Shown here: one piece after another, positions 25,267 to 34,054 of the stretch
How the letters are laid out: the number at the start of each line of letters is the position of its first letter
Position numbering within the stretch: position 1 is the stretch's first letter
Assembly: GCA_002840055.1 (NCBI GenBank)
Contig: PGZJ01000003.1
Location: forward strand, 62,001-126,000
From: Gammaproteobacteria bacterium HGW-Gammaproteobacteria-11
GTDB lineage: Bacteria; Pseudomonadota; Gammaproteobacteria; Pseudomonadales; Pseudomonadaceae
DNA: 64,000 bases
Reading direction: 5' to 3'
Position numbers and translations under genes: made by a program
Notes under the pieces: model-generated
Told to the model about the DNA's origin: nothing
The model's input: only the letters and a program-made list of their open reading frames with translations
Databases searched by the model: none

Positions 25267-26205
25267 TCAGTCGCCGGAAGGCCCGGCATAATAAGCCTTC
25301 TGCCCGGCAATACGTTTTTTCATCAAGGGTGAAAACAGCCATTTCAGAATCGCCGTTATCGGCACCACGGTCACAATCATCAGCAGCAGAAACAGGGTGT
25401 AAAGTGCTGCAAGCGGCTTGCGCATCAAGCTATCGGGCGCGCCGCACGCCAAAAACAACTTGCCCCACAAATAGAAACTGCGGGTAGCGATTTTTTCGCT
25501 GAGAATCAGTTTGTCATTGACCGGGGCGGCACCCAGCCCTTTCAATACGTCGATGTCCAACGCCTCAGCGCTGGTGAGACGTTGGCGCAGTGCCTCACCG
25601 AAACGCTGCGCGCCCTCGACATCCCGTTCAGAAACGCCGGCCGGCGGCACCAGCCCAAACCAGTGCGGCCCCTTGCGGCCGGTGAGCACCCACAAGGGGG
25701 TAGCAAAGAAACTGGCAACACTGCCAGCCGCATCCACCAAGACAATATTGCCCACCAGGTTTGCGCCCAGCCTGTGCAGATGCGCCTTCACCTTTTCCTG
25801 TGCCTGCAGCCACATGTTACGGCAGGCAATCACGGTTACAACCGGGGTGTCAGCCAGGAGTCTGGCCGCGAGGTCGGACTGCAAAAACGAGGACACGGGA
25901 ATGGACGGTGCCAGATACCAGACCTGATACGCCAGAATCACCAGGTCGTATTGCGACTGCAAGTGCTCGATCTGCAAATCGAGGGCACAGGGTACCTGAT
26001 GCGCAGACTCGGGAAAGGTATTGATAAAACGCAGAAACGGCCAGGGAAAAGGAAAGGCCTCACGCGGCTTGAGCGGCAAAAAGTCCAGCTGCACGGCATC
26101 GTCGTTCAGCAGCGGCGTCGCGACTGAACGAGCTACACGCTCGAGTTGACCGGTCTGCGAATAATGGACGACCAGCACGCGCTTTTTAGTTTTCGAATCC
26201 TGCAA
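25267..26205 (-). CDS. darA: DarA-type dialkylresorcinol aromatase (flavodoxin-like)
   Basis: 312 residues. The N-terminus VLVVHYSQTGQLERVA is a flavodoxin-type FMN loop. LVILAYQVWYLAPSIPVSSFL and VVTVIACRNMWLQAQE are wording I recognise from dialkylresorcinol condensing enzyme DarA. A membrane helix lies near the C-terminus (residues about 270-292), so the enzyme is membrane-tethered. It is thought to oxidise the DarB cyclohexenone product to the resorcinol. The start codon is TTG with GGAGAGGTAGGA before it. First gene of the leftward operon darA-darB-hypothetical-btrH. Confidence 0.88.
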   Translation of the reverse strand: MQDSKTKKRVLVVHYSQTGQLERVARSVATPLLNDDAVQLDFLPLKPREAFPFPWPFLRFINTFPESAHQVPCALDLQIEHLQSQYDLVILAYQVWYLAPSIPVSSFLQSDLAARLLADTPVVTVIACRNMWLQAQEKVKAHLHRLGANLVGNIVLVDAAGSVASFFATPLWVLTGRKGPHWFGLVPPAGVSERDVEGAQRFGEALRQRLTSAEALDIDVLKGLGAAPVNDKLILSEKIATRSFYLWGKLFLACGAPDSLMRKPLAALYTLFLLLMIVTVVPITAILKWLFSPLMKKRIAGQKAYYAGPSGD

Positions 26206-26307
26206 ATCCTACCTCTCCGCACATCGCGCCTGCCGATGAATATCGTGCGAGAGCCATGCTAAACTGCGCGAAAGTTTATCATAGCTTGGCAAATTGACGG
26301 TAACAGC

Positions 26308-26763
26308 ATGGATAATTCAGGACAGTGGCGAACAATCCTGTTCGTCAGCATCGCTGCACTACTGACCTGCACCTCGGTAACGGCCAGTCCGTTTCAGCTA
26401 GTGATAACCGACAATGCCTCGCCGACGCTGCCAATTTACATCGCTATCTATCCGGCTAGCGCCAAGGACTGGGACAGCGAGCCGACATTGCGGTTACACG
26501 AAGTCCTGCCTGAAACGCAGACGGTGGAGATCGCGCTGGACCTGCCGCCTGGCGAATACGCGATCCGCGCCTTTGTTGATCATGACAACAATGGTGCGCT
26601 GAATCTGAATCACAGGGGCCACCCGGCAGAACCCTATGCCAGCAGCCTGAGCCCCGAACGCAATCGCCGCAGTCAGCGCTTTGAGCACGCCATCATCATG
26701 CTCACCGCAGACCAACCATCCGTGAGCATTGGCCTGACATACCCTCGCAGCAGCGATGACTAG
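26308..26763 (+). CDS. DUF2141 family exported protein
   Basis: 151 residues with a signal peptide ending near TASP. The central signature GEYAIRAFVDHDNNGALNLNHRGHPAEPY is split over several motifs typical of DUF2141, a small secreted beta-sandwich family often found near pigment or carotenoid genes. Its function is unknown. It is transcribed divergently from darA and its stop overlaps the stop of the convergent hot-dog gene by four bases. Confidence 0.83.
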   Translation: MDNSGQWRTILFVSIAALLTCTSVTASPFQLVITDNASPTLPIYIAIYPASAKDWDSEPTLRLHEVLPETQTVEIALDLPPGEYAIRAFVDHDNNGALNLNHRGHPAEPYASSLSPERNRRSQRFEHAIIMLTADQPSVSIGLTYPRSSDD

Positions 26764-27068
26764 GCAGGTACCAGCACAAACGAGGCGTCCAGAATCTGCA
26801 TCATCTCGCCTGCCTCATCCAGACGCTGTACGCTGACCTGCACACGCGGCCAGCGATTGTCATCAATATTGATCTGTGCTGACTGTTCCGGCAGCAGCGG
26901 AAGCAGAAACTTGACCTTTTTCAACGCCTCAACCCGCCAATTCGGATAACGGGCCAACAACACCGCGTGCACCTTACCGAGCAGCCAGGCGCCAGGCACC
27001 ACTGGCATACCCGGGAAGTGGCCCTGTACACAGGGGGCATCGGCTTCAACAATAAAGTGCTCAGTCAT
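26760..27068 (-). CDS. hot-dog fold 3-hydroxyacyl-ACP dehydratase-like protein (ApeI/FabZ-like)
   Basis: 102 residues, a single hot-dog domain with the dehydratase motif QGHFPGMPVVPGAWLL, whose His is the catalytic base of FabZ-type enzymes. Short, like the ApeI-type dehydratases of aryl polyene pathways. It would remove water from 3-hydroxyacyl-ACP intermediates. It is divergent from the second hot-dog protein at 27117 and convergent with the DUF2141 gene. Confidence 0.82.
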   Translation of the reverse strand: MTEHFIVEADAPCVQGHFPGMPVVPGAWLLGKVHAVLLARYPNWRVEALKKVKFLLPLLPEQSAQINIDDNRWPRVQVSVQRLDEAGEMMQILDASFVLVPA

Positions 27069-27116
27069 GGGTTATGATTAGCCGCCGAATGAATGTCAGT
27101 GCTCCGATCGAACACC

Positions 27117-27584
27117 ATGGATACCAGAAAATTGCCTGCGCTCTTGCCACCGATTGCCGATCTATTACCGCACAGTGCGCCTATGGTGCTCCTGGACGCT
27201 ATCAGCCTGTGGGATCAGCAGACTATTCGCTGTCTCACCCAAAGCCATCTGCTACCAGACAACCCCCTGCGCGACGGCGGCGTGTTATCGGTATTTGCCG
27301 GCGTTGAGTATGCCGCCCAGGCCATGGCCATACATGCCCGCCTGCTCGACTCGGCAACGGCAGACATCCCGCCACGCAAAGGCTTTCTCGCCGTCGCCTC
27401 AAAGTTAAACGCCAATGTCGATGTGCTCGATCACATTGCTGCGCCCATTCAGGTTGAAGCAAACATGCTGGCGCATAATACCGACAGTTCACTTTATGCC
27501 TTCAGCCTGACTGCCGATGGCCAGACACTCCTGAGCGGCCAACTGACTGCCGTTATCATCAGCGATACCAGCTCGAGACCTTAG
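27117..27584 (+). CDS. hot-dog fold dehydratase-like protein (ApeP-like)
   Basis: 155 residues from 27117; a start at 27093 adds eight residues and cannot be excluded, since neither has a good Shine-Dalgarno. The pattern LLPHSAPMVLLDAI near the N-terminus and FAGVEYAAQAMAIHA later are those of the ApeP-like half of hot-dog dehydratases (COG4706). In aryl polyene synthesis an ApeI-type and an ApeP-type protein form a heterodimer; the small gene at 26760-27068 is the likely partner. Confidence 0.8.
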   Translation: MDTRKLPALLPPIADLLPHSAPMVLLDAISLWDQQTIRCLTQSHLLPDNPLRDGGVLSVFAGVEYAAQAMAIHARLLDSATADIPPRKGFLAVASKLNANVDVLDHIAAPIQVEANMLAHNTDSSLYAFSLTADGQTLLSGQLTAVIISDTSSRP

Positions 27585-27611
27585 GCAAGGCAAGTCTATA
27601 GCGCAAAGAAC

Positions 27612-28184
27612 CTACCAAAGATAGGGCAAAAACATCTTGCTGCGTTGCAGATAGTCGCGGTAACTGACTCCAAAAAAATCACAGTTTTCCTGTTCTTCCG
27701 TGCGTGCCGTCAAATACAGCGCAAGGGACACCAGGAGGGCAACAACGATGGCATCAAGCGCTGGTCGCTTCAGCACCAGCCCCCAGTTCAACAGCAACAA
27801 TGAGCTGTACATGGGGTGGCGGATAAAAGCATAAATGCCCTGGGTAACCAGGGTACTGGTATTTTCGAAGCTGAAATTCTCTTCCGCCTGCCGCAGTGAG
27901 CTGGCGCCACCATATCGGCGCAACCCATACACACCGCCAATCAACAAGCCCAGCGCTGACAGCATCATCAGTAACGACAGTAGCTGCGGTAGCGAAGTTA
28001 TATTGTGATGCCAGAGTCGCAGGGCGTTGAGGAAAAGCCAGAGGATGCCTTCAAAGGCAAAGAATCGGTAAAACCCGTGACATCCAGGGTTAAGTAACTG
28101 ACGCCGACATAACCACGCCAGTGCACAGCTGAGCACAATAAACAGCGGCACAATGACCGCTTGCAGGTTAACAGCTACATCCAT
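27612..28184 (-). CDS. isoprenylcysteine carboxylmethyltransferase-like membrane methyltransferase
   Basis: 190 residues with four or five membrane helices and the C-terminal signature YAFIRHPMYSSLLLLNWG followed by RTEEQ, the SAM-binding pattern of the ICMT/PEMT family. The substrate cannot be read from sequence. It lies at the edge of the DAR cluster, convergent with the ApeP-like gene, so it might methylate a pigment hydroxyl or ring; equally it could be an unrelated membrane-lipid methyltransferase. Confidence 0.8.
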   Translation of the reverse strand: MDVAVNLQAVIVPLFIVLSCALAWLCRRQLLNPGCHGFYRFFAFEGILWLFLNALRLWHHNITSLPQLLSLLMMLSALGLLIGGVYGLRRYGGASSLRQAEENFSFENTSTLVTQGIYAFIRHPMYSSLLLLNWGLVLKRPALDAIVVALLVSLALYLTARTEEQENCDFFGVSYRDYLQRSKMFLPYLW

Positions 28185-28274
28185 ATCAGCGATTCCAAGG
28201 CTTGAGCACCAGCGCTACAGCATTATCACCAGCGGCAAGGTTCCATTTGTCCATCATCTTGGCTTGTTACAGGT

Positions 28275-28298
28275 AAAGCCCGCGCTTATGCGGGCCTT
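28275..28298 (-). terminator. terminator of guaA
   Basis: Reading leftwards AAGGCCCGC / GCGGGCTTT forms a stem with a short loop and one bulge, ending in TTTA, 46 nt past the guaA stop. Confidence 0.6.
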
Positions 28299-28343
28299 GA
28301 AGCACCCCATGCCATCAACTACCTGACGACAACACAGCTGGAA

Positions 28344-29921
28344 TCATTCCCACTCGATGGTCGCTGGTGGCTTGCTGGAAATATCGTAGGTTACCCGCGA
28401 GACACCGGAAATTTCATTGATGATGCGGTTGGAGACCAGCTCGAGAAACTCGTAGGGTAGGTGTGCCCAGCGAGCGGTCATGAAGTCGATGGTTTCCACC
28501 GCGCGCAGGGCAATAACCCACTCGTAGCGACGACCATCACCGACCACGCCAACCGACTTGACCGGCAGAAATACCGCGAAGGCCTGGCTGGTCTTGTGGT
28601 ACAGGTCAGCCCTGCGCAATTCTTCGATAAAGATGAAATCGGCGCGGCGCAGAATATCGGCGTACTCCTTGCGCACTTCGGCGAGGATACGCACGCCCAG
28701 ACCGGGACCCGGGAAGGGGTGACGGTAGACCATGTCATAGGGCAGTCCCAGCTCCAGACCGAGTTTGCGGACCTCATCCTTGAACAGCTCACGCAGCGGC
28801 TCGACCAGCTCGAACTGCATATCGTCCGGCAGACCGCCGACATTGTGGTGCGACTTGATCACATGGGCCTTGCCGGTCTTGGCGCCAGCCGACTCGATCA
28901 CGTCCGGGTAGATGGTGCCCTGGGCCAGGAACTTCACGCCCTGCAGCTTGGTGGCTTCTTCATCGAATACTTCGATAAAGGTACGTCCGATGATCTTGCG
29001 CTTTTCTTCGGGGTCGGTGACGCCGAGCAGACGCGAGAGGAACTTGTCTTCGGCGTTGGCGCGGATCACCTTGACACCCATGTTCTCGGCAAACATGGCC
29101 ATCACCTGCTCGCCCTCGTGCAGGCGCAACAGGCCGTTGTCGACAAACACACAGGTCAACTGATCGCCGATAGCCTTGTGCAACAGCGCCGCTACAACCG
29201 ACGAATCGACCCCGCCAGACAACCCCAGCAGGACCTTGGCATCACCGACCTGGGCGCGCACCGTGGCAATCGCATCATCAACGATGTTGGACGGCGTCCA
29301 CAGTGCCGCACAGCCACACAGCTCCAGAATAAAGCGCGACAGAATGCGCTGGCCCTGCTTGGTATGCGTCACCTCGGGATGGAACTGTACGCCGTAAAAA
29401 TGCCGTTCCTCGTCACCCATGGCGGCAATCGGGCAACTGGGTGTGCTGGCCAGTATGTGGAAGCCCTCCGGCAGACGGATTACCTTGTCACCATGGCTCA
29501 TCCATACGTCCAGGGACAACACGCCATCGGCATCCACATGGTCTTCGATACCGGCCAGGAAATTGCTCTTGCCGACAATATCGACTCGCGCATAACCGAA
29601 CTCGCGCTCCTCGGAGCCCTCGACCTTGCCGCCCAACTGCTCGGACATGGTCTGCATGCCGTAACAGATACCCAGTACGGGAACCCCCAGCTCAAACACC
29701 AGTTGCGGCGCGCGCGGGGTGTCTTCCATGGTCACCGACTCAGGTCCACCGGCCAGCACAATACCGCGCGGGGCAAAGGCACGAATGGCCTCTGCATCCA
29801 TATCCCAGGGGTGGATTTCACAGTACACACCGATTTCGCGCACCCGGCGGGCGATCAACTGGGTGTACTGCGAACCGAAGTCCAGAATCAGAATACGGTG
29901 GGCGTGAATGTCTTGGGACAT
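28344..29921 (-). CDS. guaA: GMP synthase (glutamine-hydrolysing)
   Basis: 525 residues in the standard three-domain order. A class I glutamine amidotransferase comes first (Cys in GICYGMQ, His-Glu in FHPEVTHT, residues about 10-200). Next is the ATP pyrophosphatase domain (P-loop [11 protein letters not shown]), and last the C-terminal dimerisation domain ending [15 protein letters not shown]. It converts XMP to GMP. It follows guaB with a 114-nt gap that carries a long inverted repeat. Confidence 0.98.
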   Translation of the reverse strand: MSQDIHAHRILILDFGSQYTQLIARRVREIGVYCEIHPWDMDAEAIRAFAPRGIVLAGGPESVTMEDTPRAPQLVFELGVPVLGICYGMQTMSEQLGGKVEGSEEREFGYARVDIVGKSNFLAGIEDHVDADGVLSLDVWMSHGDKVIRLPEGFHILASTPSCPIAAMGDEERHFYGVQFHPEVTHTKQGQRILSRFILELCGCAALWTPSNIVDDAIATVRAQVGDAKVLLGLSGGVDSSVVAALLHKAIGDQLTCVFVDNGLLRLHEGEQVMAMFAENMGVKVIRANAEDKFLSRLLGVTDPEEKRKIIGRTFIEVFDEEATKLQGVKFLAQGTIYPDVIESAGAKTGKAHVIKSHHNVGGLPDDMQFELVEPLRELFKDEVRKLGLELGLPYDMVYRHPFPGPGLGVRILAEVRKEYADILRRADFIFIEELRRADLYHKTSQAFAVFLPVKSVGVVGDGRRYEWVIALRAVETIDFMTARWAHLPYEFLELVSNRIINEISGVSRVTYDISSKPPATIEWE

Positions 29922-29943
29922 GGGGATTCCTCTGGAAAAGTTA

Positions 29944-30018
29944 AGCTACAAGCCAAAAGCTGCAAGCCACAAGAACGGGCCATATCAACTTGCGGCTTGC
30001 AGCTTTCAGCTTGTAGCT
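29944..30018. repeat. 30-bp imperfect inverted repeat between guaB and guaA
   Basis: The left arm at 29944-29973 and the right arm at 29989-30018 are reverse complements at 27 of 30 positions, with a 15-nt spacer. Both arms contain AAGCTGCAAGCC-type words, like the intergenic palindromic repeats scattered in Pseudomonas genomes. The hairpin would lie in the guaB-guaA message. Confidence 0.8.
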
Positions 30019-30035
30019 GGTCGGATGAGCAACGC

Positions 30036-31505
30036 TCAGCCGACCCTATAGTTCGGTGCTTCCTTGGTGATCTGTACGTCGTGAACGTGCGACTCGCTCA
30101 TGCCGGCACCAGTAATGCGCACGAATTCCGGCTTGGTGCGCATCTCATCAATACTGGCGCAGCCGGTGTAGCCCATGGAGGCACGCAAGCCACCCATCAA
30201 CTGGTGAATAATCGCCGCCAGCGGCCCCTTGTACGGGACGCGGCCTTCGATACCCTCGGGCACGAGCTTCTCGGCACCGGCGCTGGAGTCCTGGAAGTAG
30301 CGATCAGACGAACCCTGATTCTGCGCCATGGCACCCAACGAACCCATGCCACGGTAGGCCTTGTAGGAACGCCCCTGGAACAGCTCGACCTCACCGGGGG
30401 CCTCTTCGGTACCGGCGAACATGGAGCCCATCATGACCACCGAGGCACCGGCGGCAATGGCCTTGGCCAGATCACCGGAGAAGCGAATGCCTCCATCGGC
30501 AACCAAGGGTACATCGGTATCCTTGAGCGCGGCGGCCACATCGGCAATGGCCGACATCTGCGGCACGCCGACACCGGCAACAATACGTGTGGTACAGATG
30601 GAACCGGGACCAATACCCACCTTGACGCCATCGGCACCGGCCTCGACCAGCGCGCGGGCGGCGGCGCCGGTGGCGATGTTGCCGCCAATCACCTGGATCT
30701 CGGGGAAGTGCTGTTTGGCCCAGCGAACGCGGTCGATCACGCCCTTGGAGTGGCCGTGGGCGGTATCGACAATGATCACGTCAACACCGGCGGCGGCCAG
30801 CGCAGCAATCCGCTCTTCGGTTTCAGCGCCGGTACCGACCGCCGCACCCACGCGCAGACGACCCTGGTCGTCCTTGCTGGCCAGCGGATAGGCACGGGCT
30901 TTTTCAATATCATTGACGGTCATCATGCCGCGCAGACGGAAGCTGTCATCGACAATCAGCACGCGCTCGATGCGGTGTTTGTGCAGCAACTTGCGCACTT
31001 CCTGCATGTCGGCGCCTTCCTTGACCGTAACCAGGCGTTCCTTGGGCGTCATGACATCACGCACACGGGCGGTCATCTGGGTTTCAAAGCGCACATCACG
31101 GGAGGTAACGATGCCGATCAGATTGCCGTTGTACATCACCGGCACACCGGAAATGTTGTTCTGCCGGGTCAGGTCGAACAACTCACCGACCGTAGCGTCA
31201 GCGTCAATGGTGATCGGGTCGCGTACCACACCGGACTCAAAACGCTTGACCTTGCGTACTTCGGCCGCCTGCTGCTCGATGGTCATGTTCTTGTGAATAA
31301 TGCCCATGCCACCTTCCTGGGCCATGGCAATCGCCAGGCGCGCTTCGGTGACGGTGTCCATGGCGGCGGACAGCAGGGGAATATTCAAATGGATCTGGCG
31401 GGTCAGCCGGGTCTTCAGACTGACGTCCTTGGGCAATACCTCGGAGTATCCGGGCACCAGCAGAACATCATCAAAGGTAAGGGCTTCTTGGCTAATTCGC
31501 AGCAT
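30036..31505 (-). CDS. guaB: inosine-5'-monophosphate dehydrogenase
   Basis: 489 residues, the normal Pseudomonas length. It has an IMPDH barrel with two inserted CBS domains (residues about 95-205) and the active-site Cys in [11 protein letters not shown]. The start [19 protein letters not shown] is the family start; GGAG lies before this ATG, and the longer ORF to 31640 overlaps the promoter. It makes XMP from IMP, the step before guaA. Confidence 0.98.
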   Translation of the reverse strand: MLRISQEALTFDDVLLVPGYSEVLPKDVSLKTRLTRQIHLNIPLLSAAMDTVTEARLAIAMAQEGGMGIIHKNMTIEQQAAEVRKVKRFESGVVRDPITIDADATVGELFDLTRQNNISGVPVMYNGNLIGIVTSRDVRFETQMTARVRDVMTPKERLVTVKEGADMQEVRKLLHKHRIERVLIVDDSFRLRGMMTVNDIEKARAYPLASKDDQGRLRVGAAVGTGAETEERIAALAAAGVDVIIVDTAHGHSKGVIDRVRWAKQHFPEIQVIGGNIATGAAARALVEAGADGVKVGIGPGSICTTRIVAGVGVPQMSAIADVAAALKDTDVPLVADGGIRFSGDLAKAIAAGASVVMMGSMFAGTEEAPGEVELFQGRSYKAYRGMGSLGAMAQNQGSSDRYFQDSSAGAEKLVPEGIEGRVPYKGPLAAIIHQLMGGLRASMGYTGCASIDEMRTKPEFVRITGAGMSESHVHDVQITKEAPNYRVG

Positions 31506-31541
31506 CGCAGGGGCTCCCGAGCGGGAAAATGGAAGCGCGTC

Positions 31542-31570
31542 ATTATACCTGCCGCACCGGTTCGGCTCAA
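31542..31570 (-). promoter_or_regulatory. guaB promoter with GC-rich discriminator
   Basis: Reading leftwards, TTGAGC (31565-31570) and a perfect TATAAT (31542-31547) are 17 nt apart, with GACGCGC directly after the -10. A GC-rich discriminator is the mark of stringently controlled promoters, known for guaBA in E. coli. Confidence 0.75.
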
Positions 31571-31639
31571 TCAGTATCATCAGTCCATGGCAATTATTCA
31601 GCACTCCCCTATCAGGCCGACACAGGCTAAGATGCGCCA

Positions 31640-33022
31640 ATGACTGATCAGACCCTGTTCCAACGCCTGACTGCCGAGCGCGAGATCCTCAGCGTCAGCC
31701 AGCTTAACGCCCGCGCCCGCAGCCTGCTGGAGGATGTGTTCCCGCAGGTCTGGGTCGAGGGCGAGCTGTCGAATCTGGCAAGCCCGTCCTCGGGCCACCT
31801 GTATTTCAGCCTGAAGGACAGCAAGGCACAGATCCGCTGCGCCTTTTTCCGTCAACGTGCCAGCCGCGTGCGCCTTGATCTGCGGGACGGCCAGCAGGTC
31901 AGCGTGCGAGGCCGGGTCAGCCTGTATGAAGGCCGCGGCGACTACCAGTTGATCGTCGACAGCCTTGAAGCCGCCGGAGACGGTGCTCTGCGCCAGGCCT
32001 TTGATGCGCTCAAAGCCAGGCTGCAGGATGAAGGCCTGTTTGCCACTGAGCGCAAGCGTACCTTGCCGACCCAGGCGCGGCGGATTGCCGTGATTACCTC
32101 GCCCAGTGGTGCGGCGGTACGCGACATCATCAGCGTCTTCGGTCGACGCGCCCCCTTTATCGAGTTGTTTATTGTGCCGACGGCGGTGCAAGGTCGTGAC
32201 GCCGCGCCGCAGATTGTGCGCGCCCTGCAACTGGCTGATCGCGGTGGTTTTGATGCCCTGATCCTGGCCCGTGGCGGCGGCTCACTGGAAGACCTCTGGC
32301 CCTTCAACGAGGAGCAGGTGGCCCGCGCCCTGTTTGCCTGCAAGACACCGACGGTCAGTGCGGTTGGTCACGAAACCGATGTATCCATCTGCGACTTCGT
32401 CGCCGATGTGCGCGCACCGACGCCCTCCGCCGCTGCTGAACTCCTGAGCCCGGACCAGCAGGTCATGCTGGCCCAGGTCACTCGCGCCCAACGCCAGCTG
32501 CAGCAACGCATGCGCGAGCGTCTGGCCCGCGAACACCTGCGACTGGACAGTCTGCGCCGACGTCTGCGCCACCCTGGGCAACGCCTGGCGCAACAGGCAC
32601 AACGCCTGGACGATCTGGAGTTGCGCCTGCAGCGCAGCCTTCGGCAACAGCTCAGCCTATTGCAGCAACGCCATGAGCGCCTGCAGGCACGCTTGCAGGC
32701 ACGCCATCCGGGCCAGCAGCTGGCGCTGTTGCGCCAGCGCCTGCAACACTACCAAGAGCGCCTGCCGCGGGCGATCCAGCATAGTCTGCGGCAGCGTAAA
32801 GCTCGCTTTGAAGCCCTGGTGCAGAACATGCACCTGATCAGTCCGCTGGCAACCCTCGGCCGCGGTTACAGCATTCTGCTGGATGGCCAGGGCCGCGCCG
32901 TTCGCCGCAGTCAGGACACGCAACCCGGCCAGCGCCTGGAGGCACGCCTGGCAGAAGGCCGCCTGAGCCTGCGGGTCGACGATCCGGACGGCCAACCCCA
33001 TACCCTGTCACTTCTGGACTGA
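31640..33022 (+). CDS. xseA: exodeoxyribonuclease VII large subunit
   Basis: 460 residues. An OB-fold nucleic-acid-binding domain (residues about 10-110, with [10 protein letters not shown]) is followed by the nuclease core with [26 protein letters not shown] and [16 protein letters not shown] long Gln/Leu/Arg-rich coiled coil (residues about 280-400) then binds the small subunit. Divergent from guaB, a conserved arrangement in Pseudomonas. Confidence 0.97.
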   Translation: MTDQTLFQRLTAEREILSVSQLNARARSLLEDVFPQVWVEGELSNLASPSSGHLYFSLKDSKAQIRCAFFRQRASRVRLDLRDGQQVSVRGRVSLYEGRGDYQLIVDSLEAAGDGALRQAFDALKARLQDEGLFATERKRTLPTQARRIAVITSPSGAAVRDIISVFGRRAPFIELFIVPTAVQGRDAAPQIVRALQLADRGGFDALILARGGGSLEDLWPFNEEQVARALFACKTPTVSAVGHETDVSICDFVADVRAPTPSAAAELLSPDQQVMLAQVTRAQRQLQQRMRERLAREHLRLDSLRRRLRHPGQRLAQQAQRLDDLELRLQRSLRQQLSLLQQRHERLQARLQARHPGQQLALLRQRLQHYQERLPRAIQHSLRQRKARFEALVQNMHLISPLATLGRGYSILLDGQGRAVRRSQDTQPGQRLEARLAEGRLSLRVDDPDGQPHTLSLLD

Positions 33023-33029
33023 AGACCCG

Positions 33030-33866
33030 ATGATCCGCCCCGCTACCCTGCTTATCAGCCTGCTGTTTCTGTGCCTTGGTCTGCCTGCGCAGGCCGAAGG
33101 TTTTATCACCCGCCTGCTGAACAAGCCGGTCCCGGGCGGTGTTGCTGTGATCGGCCTGCCGGAACAGGCAAGCGCACCCCGCGCACGCTTTCAGGATCAG
33201 CCGGTGCTGGTGATCCGCGAAGAGGGCAAGCGCTGGATTGCCATCATCGGCATTCCGCTGGGCACTGCAGTCGGCACCCAGCATATCGCGCTGGATGACG
33301 GCAGCCGTCTGAGCTTTGCGGTCGGCGACCGCCACTACCCGGCCCAACACATCACCCTGCGCAACCAGCAGCACGTCACTCCGGACCCGGCCCATCAGCG
33401 TCGGATCGCCCGCGAGCTCGAGGAACAACTGACCGCCTACCGGCGTTTCAGTCCGCGTCAGCCCAGCAATCTCATGCTCGACCGCCCCGTAGACGGGCGA
33501 CTGTCCAGCGCCTTTGGTTTGCGCCGCTTTTTCAATGGCGAAGAGCGCAATCCACATTCCGGCCTGGACTTTGCCGTACCCAGTGGCACCCCGATACGCG
33601 CCCCGGCGGCCGGCGAAGTGATTCTGGTTGGTGATTACTTCTTCAATGGCAAGACAGTGTTCGTTGACCATGGCCAGGGCCTGATCAGCATGTTCTGCCA
33701 TCTTTCCGAGATTGACGTGCAGGTCGGCGATGAGCTGGATCGCGGCCAGGTACTCGGCAAGGTCGGCGCTACCGGCCGCGCCACCGGACCGCATCTGCAC
33801 TGGAACGTCAGCCTGAACAATGTGCGCGTGGACCCGGCGATCTTTATTGGCGCCTTTATGCCCTGA
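33030..33866 (+). CDS. M23 family metallopeptidase, periplasmic
   Basis: 278 residues with a signal peptide (cleavage near AQA, residue 22). The C-terminal LytM domain carries the zinc-site motifs HSGLDFAVP and GPHLHWNV plus a further His in VFVDHG, so it is probably an active peptidoglycan endopeptidase. The N-terminal half (residues 25-125) is the beta-rich domain typical of this Pseudomonas group. It lies 7 nt after xseA and is likely cotranscribed. Confidence 0.9.
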   Translation: MIRPATLLISLLFLCLGLPAQAEGFITRLLNKPVPGGVAVIGLPEQASAPRARFQDQPVLVIREEGKRWIAIIGIPLGTAVGTQHIALDDGSRLSFAVGDRHYPAQHITLRNQQHVTPDPAHQRRIARELEEQLTAYRRFSPRQPSNLMLDRPVDGRLSSAFGLRRFFNGEERNPHSGLDFAVPSGTPIRAPAAGEVILVGDYFFNGKTVFVDHGQGLISMFCHLSEIDVQVGDELDRGQVLGKVGATGRATGPHLHWNVSLNNVRVDPAIFIGAFMP

Positions 33867-34054
33867 GCTGTTTTGCGCAATCGGATGCATACCCGACCCA
33901 ATTGCGCGCTATTTAATGCCGAAAATCTTCTACAAATATGCATTTCTGCCAAATTAAAAACCACTGTTGCAATAAATACCGAACAATCCTACCTTTACTG
34001 CAACAAAACCCCATTTAACACCTGCATCCAAAAGATGCCATCCGAGGACACGCC

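Noticed and set aside
28461-31643. 1060-codon open frame on the plus strand
   Set aside because: It lies entirely antisense to guaA and guaB, whose identity is secure; its low-complexity His/Gly/Gln-rich translation is typical of a shadow frame in GC-rich coding DNA.
33867-34054. Possible leucine attenuator or T-box upstream of leuA
   Set aside because: No leucine-rich leader peptide, no T-box sequence and no strong alternative hairpins were seen.
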